From Caenorhabditis remanei (Eukaryota; Nematoda; Chromadorea; Rhabditida; Rhabditidae), in contig NC_071330.1 in assembly GCF_010183535.1 (NCBI RefSeq), positions 10,893,717 to 10,957,716 of the forward strand: a DNA stretch of 64,000 bases, given 5' to 3'. This document shows positions 35,237 to 44,620 of this stretch, one piece after another. A model generated the notes under the pieces. That model saw only the letters and a list, made by a program, of their open reading frames with translations. It had not been told where the DNA came from and did not search any database. The position numbers were made by a program, and so were the translations under genes. How positions within the stretch are numbered: the first letter of the stretch is position 1; the number at the start of each line of letters is the position of its first letter.

Positions 35237-38200
35237 TCAAAAATCAGTGACAATCCTCCGCTGATGTTGCATTGGTGGAACGATTCGTGACGGCGGAGCA
35301 CATCCATTTTGAGAGAATTTTCGAGAATCCTGAAACCAAACATTTTTGAAAATTGAACTGCCTCATATAAAAAAAACCTCAAAATTATGCTGCATTCTTA
35401 CTGCTGGCTGTGGCGGTTGTGAGTTTTTCCGTGCCTCTGATGCACTACTCATACGTGGAATTTTAGAAGATGACTGATGGGCTGGAAGTGGTGGAGGATG
35501 AGAGAATGAGGAAGATCCAGATACAACAGGACGTGGAATATATGAAGATGTGGATGGTGACGTGGATTCAACTCCTCCTCCGATCGTTCCAACTGTTATT
35601 TTTGTGACGTGAGACGGAGATGAAGAAGTGGAAGAAGATGGGATTGATGTGTCACCGATAAATGGATTATTGTTGTTATTTAATGGTTTTTTGAGATTTG
35701 GAGATGAAGGAACTGGGAGGTTTGAAATAGGTGGAAGTGGTGGAAGTGGATCTGATTGAGCATGTGCTCGCTGCTGTTCGTTCACTCGTTGTTGTTCCAG
35801 AATCTGAAATATACAATTGGATTGGCTTTTGATAACTTGAATTATAAGTTGAGAATTTTAAATATCCAAAGAGGGGAAACTATCTGTAGGTTTGTCTAGA
35901 AAACGTATATTGAACTTCTGATACCGCAAAACCTGAAATAGAGAAAAAAATTTGGAGCATCCCATCTCGGCTGTTTTAGAGATATAAACATTATCTCAAC
36001 TGAAGAAATATTCAATGACTATTAAGCTATATTTTATCAGTTAGCAGTTTTTCGGCATTTCCTTTGGGAACCAAGATACACAGCTGCAAACAGGAACCGC
36101 TAGGTGGGCCTCTATTAAAGATTTTACGACCTACTAAACCCAGTTTTATGTTAATTTTTTGGTAAAAAAGTTCGAAAATTACTGCAAATTTGTTTTGGAT
36201 TTTCAGTTTAAGTAAATTTTATTATGGCAGCTGTTTTGTTTTTATTCTTTTTTCCCTGACTAAAATCCTACTTTCCGACTAAAAAATTGCTCACCTGCTG
36301 CCTGATTTCAGCCCTCTTAGCATCTCTCAACTGTGCATTTGTCACATGACTCTGCCTTGGTCCATATCTTTGAGAAGGTCTTCTTTCAAACGAGCATGAT
36401 TGTCTTCTTGATAATCTTGCTCCTTCTTTATGAATTGTTTCATATTCTGTTCTTCCTCTATATTTAAATGTACTTCCCAATCGGAAGAACTGCATTTTAC
36501 GATTCGGTTGGACTGGACGAGATTTCAAACGGAAAAATGCGTGTTGCTCGATTGCACATTTCCAGAAATGTTTTGCTGCTTTTTCAGACGTCAAATGGAA
36601 TACAAATGTGTGAAGTTGGATTTGTCCGTTGTTCTGGAACTGGGATAATTATTGGATGGGGTTTTTTCAAAAATAAATAATTTGAAGTAGATTTTCATTT
36701 TTAACTGAGAGAAGTTTAACGTGGTTGAGTTTGCACACTTGGGGATCGGATACCGTAACCCAGCTCAATGAATAATCCTGAAGGATTAATTATTCTATGT
36801 TCAATCATCCATTTTCCAGTATTTTAATTAGAAAACTTACTGATTGATCAGCATCTTCTTCCACAACAAGTGTAATTTTCTTATTTTTGAAATCCAATTT
36901 TTGTAATTTTTCCCATAAAAATAATCCAATTTTCTGTGGTCCATCAAACACGAGCATTCCTTGTGGAGTCAATCCTAATCGATATGTATTCCCATCTTTT
37001 CCCTCAACTATATGCATATCGACACCGTACATTTCAATCCATCGTGCTTTGTTTAAATAGTTCAACTCCGCTTGTGCAGGAGTTTGGCCTCTGAAAATTA
37101 GGATCTTGATGAACATTTAAAGAAGAAGAAGATACTTACCGACACGCCTTGTATTTATCCAATATCTCAATTTCCATTTTTTCATCTTGCTCCGGATGAA
37201 ATCGGAATTCTGAGATGAAGAGAGCTGTGTGAACTTCTGGATTGTAGTCGCCTAGTTCTGCTGAAAACGAAAAGTTTCGTTAGAATGATCAGAGTTTTTA
37301 AAGCTGAAACTAACATCACAGGAATATTAAAAAATTAAAAAACCTTACATTGTAATGCAAACGCCGCCAATTCAATTCCCAATGGGTGCGGGCATTGAAG
37401 ACGTCCAGAAGCAATATCATGTTTTATTTGAAGGAAGAATTGATATCTGAAAACTACCGTAACCTTAAACTGAATTGTGTCTCCAAAGCTTACCTTGTCA
37501 ACTCTTCTTTCAGATTACTTGACGGTTCAGAAGTGAAGAATTTCACTCGGAATCTGAGGGTGAATGGAGGTCCGATTGCCACTTGTTTTGCTACTTTTTT
37601 GCATGGATCTAGCCAATGTTGGACATTGAATTGATCTGTGTATTGAAGTCCAAAATAATCTCTTTCTTCGAGATCAAGAGAGTAGAATACTTCTTCGTAA
37701 AGCTCACTTCCGATTGCATTTCTCTGAAATTTGGATATCTTTACTATTAACAAACACCAGATTCTGTATGTTTGTCCGTATGTCGCCGATCCTACCGCCC
37801 TTCCTACTGAACCGATTTTCTTCAAATTTAGACCAAAAGATCAGAAATTTTCTCTTAATGATGCCCGTCTTTTTCTTTTTTCAAAATTCTCAAAATGACG
37901 CCTTCTGAGCCAAAAACAGTGATAAAGCATAGGGGAATGAAAAACGGAAAAAGTGGCGTGAAACTGTCGGCCTAAGTGTCGTCATTTCTTTCCTTTCTTC
38001 GGCTTGCATTTTCAGTGGCCGCATGGCACAGGTAGACCGCTAAGTCCCAAAAACGGACGACCGACGGCTGAGCGGCCGCATACGTGCGAGTGGCGAACCA
38101 ACGGCGGCTAAACAACCGCAAACGGGCCAACGACGGTCCGTTACCGGCCCGCCAAATCACTGTTAAAAACCAGTCAAAAAATGGATTTTTGAAATACTGC

Positions 38201-41200
38201 TTCAAAATCATTGTTATGTCATTTAGAGTCAGTAGAAGTTGTTTGAAGCTATCATTTTCTTGTTTTTGACATTTTATGAAGCAAACGGACGAACAAAGGG
38301 CTAATGGCGGCCGAAAAACGGACTAATGGCGGCCGAAAAACGGACTAATAGCGACTTATTGGCGTTTCAAAGTATTCAAACAGGCTGAGAAAGTATTTGG
38401 TGTAGAAAAATACTGAAATCTATACAAAAGTAGTTTTAGTATTCCAGTGACTATATAAAAGTCTTTATGCTTGATTTTTGAAAGTAAGTGAAGTCATGTA
38501 AAGAAATAATGTTGCTAGTGGTACAACTAACAGCTATAGAGCGAGAGGAATGTCTATACTTGGTTTACAGACCTTGTACAACATTCAGCTTTTCATATTC
38601 AAGAATCTGTTAACTCACAAAACCGAGCCAGAAGGATACATTAGTGTATCTTCTATTCACAATCTCACAAGTATAACTGTAGATTCGCTATCTGATCACT
38701 TCCTACTTTTGTTCAGACAGTTTTGATTTTTTTTTCAATAACTTGTTTCAGAAGTTATCAGGCTTCATCATTTTATGTGTTTTTCTCAAAAAACTATCAT
38801 TTTTCACTGAAATTTCCGAGTATTCGCATTTTTCTAGTCGACTCGTTGAAGCTGAAGCTTGCAACGACACTCCGAAATTACGGCAGCGCGCCCTGTTTGT
38901 CGTAAATCGACACTGAATTTTTTCCGCGTCAATATTTTATTTCGTTCATTTTCCTTCAATTTTTATGGTATTTCTTCCGTTTTTCTTACATTCTTTTCAG
39001 TAAAACAGGTTTATTTATCTGTCAAAAACGTTTTCACTCGTTATTTATTATTAATTTCGACGAAATTGTCTATTTTCAGACTAATCGAGAATGTCGTCGT
39101 TGGCGCGGCTCTACTTGACACCAAAAACGAAGAATTTCAAAGGATATGTAAGGTTTGTATCAGAAAATTGCTAACCTAAGTGTAAAATATTAATATATTT
39201 TCAGCGAATGTCAAGGGACGCCAGAAAATTGTGTCCAAATCGACCAGCAAAAGAACTTGTTAGTGAGGAATCGATAAGGGGAAGAAGCCTTCAGTGGAAA
39301 TTGGGCTTAGTGGAAAACCAAAAGTAAGATATTCATGCTTTTTTTTTGAGTTCTGCGAACTAAAGTGTTTTTTTCAGAGGTCTCAAGGAATCGAACGGAT
39401 ACAACAGTAGGATATCAACTGTGACCACTTCTGGCTGTCGGACGTCCACCAGAACAAAGTGAGAAATGCCGAGAATCAAAAAAAAAACTTTTCGAATGAT
39501 AGGTAAGTTGCCTAATAACTATGAATTGTATTGTAACTTATTCTCTTTCAGATTGGTTTGATTCGACTACAAGCGAATTCATCTCAACGAAGATTGGACA
39601 TCAAGAGAAGCCACGAGAGGAAAAAGTGAAGAAAGTCATTCTCGACTCGCCTGCTTGATGCGGAAAATCGACGAACAACAAGCCAAAAGGCGAATATTTA
39701 AATGTATTATTCACCCAGTTATGATGTTTATTTTTTAAATTTTTTATAAGTGTCAACTTTTTTTGTTATTTATTTTATTTTATAATAAATGAGTATTTAT
39801 AATAACGAGTACTGTTCGCAAAAAACCATTTTGAATAAGCTTAATGGGGAGCGGGAAGGGACCAGATTGGTTTGAAAACGGATGAAAAACGGTCCGTCAG
39901 CGGCTCAAAAAGCGAGAAAACGGGCCGTCTACGGATGTTCTACGGACCGTTGACGGCCCGTCGGCCAGCCACAGAATGTTCGCCGGTGAACCGGCGCTGG
40001 TCCGTTTTTGGGACTTTGCGGTCTACCTGTGGGTTCGGGTTAACGTGTTGCCGCGTCCGATCTGGCAAGTTAAGCGTCGTTGACTACAGTTAGTTTTAAG
40101 TTCGATCCCGGGTGACGAGAAAAGTGTTTTGATTTTTTGTTGATAGGTTCGGAAAAATAGAAGTTTGCGAACATGTTGTCTGTTGCCAAAATACGGGACG
40201 ACGAGACACTATTGTTGTTATCATTGGATTCAGAAAATTAGAAGATTCAGACAGTGTCGTTTGTTTCCAGATTGATAGACATCACAAAATGATAGGGCAG
40301 TTTTCTGAACACAGATAAAGGGAGATGGACCCACTAAAAATATTATTACCCATTTTTTCAAATGCTAATAGCCATTTGGGTTAGGATTTCTCTTCTTCTT
40401 CTTACCACTGTTTTAGCTCCTCCTATTTTTTACGTGTAGAATATAGGGACCAGCGAAAGTTGCATGAAGTCCAGACATGGTTCCACGTAAAACCCCTTCT
40501 TCGAACCGCATATAACTATCATTTTCCTTTTCCCGTTATGGCGTTACTCTCTCCAACTACTACTGTTCCCGCTGATAATTCACTCGATGATTATGGTGCA
40601 GATTCTCCTGTTCCAGGTGATACCACCTCTATCTCGGAAGCTGTTCTACTGCTTTGAGATCCTCCGATTAACAGGTAGAATGTTCTAAGGCTGATTGTTA
40701 CAGAAAAAGAGGTAGATGAAGATGTGGTCATCTCTCAATATCGAATGGTAGCGTGGAGCTCGGAGTGACCAACACCAAACGGGTCGGAATCAGAAGTGAA
40801 AACGAGTCTAAAATGACCATACTTGCAACGGGCCGGGCCGGCCGGTACGAGAATTTCCACGGCCGGGCCCGGCCCGAGGCTCGGCCCATCCCGAAGGCCC
40901 GGCTGAAAAATTTGAACTGAAGTTTTGAACGAAATTTTGAATTTTTTCCCAAAAATGTCGAATTTTTGACTATACTTCAGAATTCAATCAAAAGATAGTT
41001 ATGCATCAAAAAATTGAAATTTTTAATGTAATATTTCAAAAAAATTCAAAAAATTTGGTAAAAAATAGGTACCTTTTTTTGAAGCCGTAAATTTGCAAGT
41101 ATGAAAATGACCAAACAAGCTCTCGACCGGCTTCAGTGACTTCCCGGGCAGAAACGTTCCCTTCGCCATTCCCGTCGTTTTTTTTTCAAGATTCTCAAAG

Positions 41201-44200
41201 TGACGTCTTCGGGGGCAGAAACACTGATAAAGCATAAGGGAATAGGGGAATCGACAGCGAAAAAAGAAAGAGAGACGGTCGACAAAGTGGTGAATCGAGT
41301 GGTGAATCACTGGCGGCTGAACGATCGCCAACGGGCCAACGACGGTCTGTTACCGGCCAGCCAAAACAGTCAGAAAAACCACGAGAAAATGGATTTCCGA
41401 AATCCGCCTTCAAAATCATTCGAAAGTCGACACGCCAGTGAGCTCTTCTTGGAGTAGCTGCTACTGATGCATAACCAGATCCTCATTACATCAGAAGGAT
41501 TGATAAAGTTTGTTCACTTAACGAGACACTATATTTCAAAGCTTTGTTCGACTTTCAAATGATGAAGATGGGTGCGTTCAGGAATCCTTTCTGGCAAGTT
41601 AGGCAACATTGACTGTAGTTAGTTGGTTAGAACCCATGTGGGGACGTGAAAGATCTTTTCTTCGCAACAGATTTCAAAAAAATAGAGGATTGAGGAATCG
41701 AAATCGTATCAGAAGAGCAGAGATTTTACAACTATGCTTTACCAGAACGGACTGCTTACAGCTAACAAAGACTACCTACAAGTTTAAAAAAAATACGATG
41801 CAGAAGTTGGAGAGAATTCTGAAACCTCTATAGTCTCAACCGTCTGGAAAGCGCCGCAGGCGCTGTAACACCGAGAAGGGTGGTGTAGAAAAGGAGGTTT
41901 AGTCGCCGTTAGGCGACGTGAACCGACTGGTTTCTAGTAATCGGAGATGGCTGATGAAAGCATGATTATGGATGATCTTCTATCTCAATTATACTTTTAT
42001 GGGCCTATTCACAAGGTAGCAAAAAAAGCAAAAAAACTATTTTTTGCTTTTTTTTCTACCTTGTGAATAGATCGAGAATAGGTCCATTATGTGAATGCTC
42101 TATGTTATCTTTTTCAGGAAATTTCTATGTAAACTCTGAGAAAGAACTATTAATGTGGTTTCAAATGTAACTTTGAACATCTTCTAAACGATCACGAAGT
42201 CACCTTTCCAGCTGTATAAATTCCATCAAAAAATGTAATTTTATGTGTAAACCACTCTCTTATAAGAATTGAGAGATGTTTTTTCTACGGGTGTCTAATA
42301 AGTACGCAATTACTAGGGTCAGACAGCTGTCAGGTTCTCAATTGCCCTTTTGGGGAATTAATATAATCTAATAAGACCTCAATAGAGCTAGAGTGTCATG
42401 CTGTTCTTTTTTCTTATTAATAAAACTTATTGATTCAACAATTCATTTTTAGAATGCTATCACAAGACGCTTGAACTAGACATGACTTCGAAATTTCCAA
42501 GTTCATATGACTCACCGGAACAACAATATTTAAATGAGCTCCATCCAGAAGAAGTACTTTACACTGTACGAATTTCTTCGTGTCAAAACTTGCATCCTGT
42601 GTCTGACTCTTCTGTTGTGGTTGTCGATTCCTCGAGAATCTGGCAGAAAGACTACGCAACATCCAGGACATCTGAAAAGAAGACAGTCCAATAAAGATCA
42701 GAATCCTGTAGAATAATTTCAGAATCCTACCAAATCATGAGTTCAGAAGAATACAGTATATTTGATTCGATCGATGAGTTTTATGGCGAGCCGGCTGGTT
42801 GCCCGGTACCTGCACCTCTCAGATGTCTGCGTCTTATATGCGAAGCCTCTACTATTCCTACTATTTCTCTTTTCTCTCTATTGCCCGGTTACGGTTTCGA
42901 AAGAGATGAAGAGCAAACGTAAATAAAAAGGAGGGAGGAAATAGAGAGAGAGAGAGAGACGAAGAGAGGAGATGCGTATATTAACTTGAGGTTTGATCGA
43001 TGTTTGTATGTGTTCTTAACTAGAATAAAACTGCCACGTGTAACCGAATAAAATGGACTCAGAAGGTTCTCAAAAAAGAAGAAACATGTGTGAGTGAGTT
43101 GATAAAAGAACGGAACATCTGTTGCACATCAGAAAGAGTTCAGTCGGAACGAATAGATGCCAGATGCTCAGCAGTTGACCACAAGAGAAAAGAGCACACC
43201 GACTCGTTTGTTTGGGAACATTTGAGAAGAAGAAGATGCATATAGGTAAACGAGGCGAAAGGGAAAGAAAAATAGAAAATGACGCATTGCAGAAATAGAC
43301 AAAAAACTGTGTTTTGGGTAGGTAGGAGGACTTGAACTTTTGGTTATTTGTTGAAATGGACTTATAGTTTTTGAAGCCAGTAAACAAGATACCGTAAATA
43401 CTGTATTATAACGGCACCTGTAATAGAACGGCACCTGTATTATAACGGCACCCCATCTCTACTCAGAATCCCTTAAAATGTTTATCAGGCGATTTTTTCT
43501 CGGTTCTGATTAGGAGCAACGTGTTTGGTCACTTCTAGATCAGCAAATAGAAAGTCCAAAAAAGTTTTTTTGTTCAATTTTAATGAGTTTCTGAAACCAC
43601 AAAATTTCTCTCGGAGGCAGTTGAAAAATATAACGGCATGCCGTTATAATACAGTATTTACGGTAATTAGTGCTCAAAATAGAGCAAAAAGGTAGGGACA
43701 TGGAAAACATTTTCATTTTTCCAGTATCTGTAAAAAACTTCAAAAATATATAGGCGAATTTAACGCAGGCATACAAATCGCGAGAACCTTGAAAAGAAAG
43801 CCTTCGTAAAACACTTTCTCGGTATTATTAGTTATTTTAATTTTAGGGGAATTTTTTCGAAACTTTTAGGGAGAAAAAGTTTTGTGCTCCATTAGACTGT
43901 GACTCCGTCAGGGAGGGCTGAAGTCATATTTTTCTTTCAGATTATGATACTTCAGAAAATTCTGAGCAACTTTCATCATTGGAGCATATGCTAAAAATCG
44001 CTCTAAACGCTCTAAATTCCCGTTTTCCGGCTCAAAAGGAGCCTTCGTGGAAGAGTTTTGCCACGCGAACTTTTCCATCGTATAGTCCTCTCGGACAAAA
44101 TTATTTCTCAATTCCTCGTTTTCTCGATTTTTTCAACAAAATTTCGTGTTTTTTTCTTCTTTTTACGATATAAACTGTAAAGACTTCTGAGAAAGCACTT

Positions 44201-44620
44201 GCATATAACAATAACAAAATGGCAGAGCTCTGAGTACATTGCCATCCAAATCTTATTTCAAAAGAAGAGAATAGTGCACTTTTTTCTATTTCAGAAAACT
44301 GAACAGCATGTTTTACAGTATACCATGGATGCAAATGTTCACAAGCACATTATACTGGAATTCACTGGATTTCAATACTCTCATTATTTTTCTCCACTTC
44401 CTCAGTAAATTTTCAAACTTTGCTGCAACCCAATGACGTAAACCAATTTTCCAGAAGACGACACACTTTTTTCTGTGTCCATAATTAAAAATTGTGCAAA
44501 AGACAAGACACAAAATGAGAGTTTATAGGATACTTTTTCTTACTATTTCTTCAATTTGGCAAAACTTACATCTTTAGTCTCTCCAGAATTCTGAATACTT
44601 TCTTCTTCGTCGCTGTTCAT
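35237..44620 (-). CDS. frm-2: FERM-domain protein, EPB41L5/Yurt type
   Basis: Membrane-cytoskeleton adaptor. Exons on minus: 44620-44570 ([17 protein letters not shown]), 42671-42516, 37723-37494, 37446-37349, 37260-37140, 37090-36841, 36633-36295, 35803-35378, 35329-35237. With the first exon 587 residues; starting at Met 42671 ([12 protein letters not shown]) 570. FERM F1: [15 protein letters not shown], then [29 protein letters not shown] and [12 protein letters not shown]2: [49 protein letters not shown]3: [50 protein letters not shown]. The FERM-adjacent segment [20 protein letters not shown] and [14 protein letters not shown] match the EPB41L5/Yurt subfamily, which regulates epithelial polarity. 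The tail is Pro/Ser-rich and probably disordered. Introns of 4.8 and 1.9 kb carry several repeats. Symbol from recall (T04C9.6). Confidence 0.93.
37884..38226 (+). repeat. Repeat copy related to 41192-41446
   Basis: Shares with the 41.3-kb copy, in the same orientation: AGTGATAAAGCATAGGGGAA, CGGGCCAACGACGGTC, CCGTTACCGGCC, AAAATGGATTT and CTTCAAAATCATT. Order is conserved with small indels. It overlaps the left arm of the inverted-repeat element. Confidence 0.75.
38027..40031. mobile_element. ~2.0-kb terminal-inverted-repeat element carrying spliceable coding sequence
   Basis: Left end CACAGGTAGACCGCTAAGTC and right end the complement (…GCGGTCTACCTGTG at 40018-40031); pairing extends through CCCAAAAACGGAC. 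Subterminal repeats of ACGGACTAATGGCGGCC (38310-38350) on the left and ACGGTCCGT/ACGGGCCGTC motifs on the right look like transposase-binding arrays. No clear target-site duplication flanks the ends, so the exact termini are uncertain. No transposase is recognised. A three-exon frame inside (39080-39460, +) is described separately. Confidence 0.65.
39080..39459 (+). pseudogene. Spliceable coding fragment inside the inverted-repeat element
   Basis: After an ATTTTCAG acceptor the frame [20 protein letters not shown] runs to a donor at 39152. It continues in frame after TTTTCAG (39205) as [20 protein letters not shown]…[12 protein letters not shown], then after TTTTTTTCAG (39378) as [19 protein letters not shown], stopping at TGA ~39459. 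Three exons with good acceptors and one continuous frame are unlikely by chance. No start codon or family is recognised. Could be a captured host fragment or part of an element gene. Opposite strand to frm-2. Confidence 0.4.
40058..40125 (+). repeat. tRNA-head-like repeat, copy 1
   Basis: TCTGGCAAGTTAAGCG resembles a Pol III A box and AGTTCGATCCCGGGTG a B box, about 30 bases apart. CGTC and GACG near the ends could pair. A full cloverleaf is not formed, so it is not called a tRNA. Copy 2 lies at 41588. Confidence 0.4.
40828..40904. repeat. GC-rich GGCCGGGC repeat patch
   Basis: Overlapping GGCCGGGCC / GGCCCGG units in otherwise AT-rich intron DNA; compositionally foreign to its surroundings and self-complementary. 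Confidence 0.7.
41192..41446 (+). repeat. Second copy of the 37.9-kb repeat
   Basis: Same-orientation relative of 37884-38226: CACTGATAAAGCATAAGGGA, CGGGCCAACGACGGTC, GTTACCGGCC, AAATGGATTT, CTTCAAAATCATTCG. It lacks the tandem CGGACTAATGG block. Confidence 0.75.
41588..41660 (+). repeat. tRNA-head-like repeat, copy 2
   Basis: TTTCTGGCAAGTTAGGCAAC, TTGACTGTAGTTAGTT and a degenerate B-box region (GGTTAGAACCC) align in order with copy 1 at 40058. Divergent, so an old dispersed family rather than a local duplication. Confidence 0.4.
41846..41937 (+). ncRNA. Candidate structured RNA: three adjacent perfect hairpins
   Basis: Within ~70 bases: GCGCC-gca-GGCGC (41851-41863), ACACC-gagaaggGT-GGTGT (41868-41886) and GTCGCC-gtta-GGCGAC (41902-41917). 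They are flanked by near-identical AACCGTCTGG (41839) and AACCGACTGG (41921). Only U/A-rich linkers separate the stems. It may be an RNA gene, or the terminal structure of the repeat family copy beginning at ~41588. Strand is not determined by the stems themselves. Confidence 0.35.
42003..42094. repeat. Perfect hairpin with poly(A/T) core
   Basis: CTATTCACAAGGTAGCAAAA (from 42005) pairs with the complement ending TTGTGAATAG at 42070, with A-rich and T-rich cores and a loop of only a few bases. A second, shorter pair (GGGCCTATTC at 42001 and GAATAGGTCC at 42077) flanks it. Confidence 0.85.
42672..44569 (-). other. First intron of frm-2
   Basis: 1.9 kb; contains a GA microsatellite (~42944-42959) and a TA-flanked inverted-repeat element (43390-43665). 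No other gene is supported. Confidence 0.6.
43390..43665. mobile_element. 276-base MITE with 26-base inverted ends and TA duplication
   Basis: Left end TACCGTAAATACTGTATTAT and right end its complement ATAATACAGTATTTACGGTA, with TA at both borders as for Tc1/mariner-derived MITEs. Just inside the left end an ~18-base unit (TAACGGCACCTGTA) is repeated three times. The centre has no coding frame. Confidence 0.88.

Larger units (their letters stand above)
37724..42515 (-). other. Repeat-filled 4.8-kb intron of frm-2
   Basis: Interrupts the F1 lobe between codon-phase-0 ends. Nearly all recognisable repeats of the gene are here: an inverted-repeat element (38.0-40.0 kb), two related direct copies (37.9-38.2 and 41.2-41.45 kb), two tRNA-head-like copies, a CG-rich patch, a hairpin trio and a perfect hairpin. 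Confidence 0.8.

Noticed and set aside
40050..40130. Functional tRNA gene
   Set aside because: A- and B-box-like sequences exist but no complete acceptor stem or anticodon arm; treated as a repeat.
42737..42922. Plus-strand frame [15 protein letters not shown]…
   Set aside because: Short, no splice partners, lies in a frm-2 intron; no supporting signal beyond an ATG.
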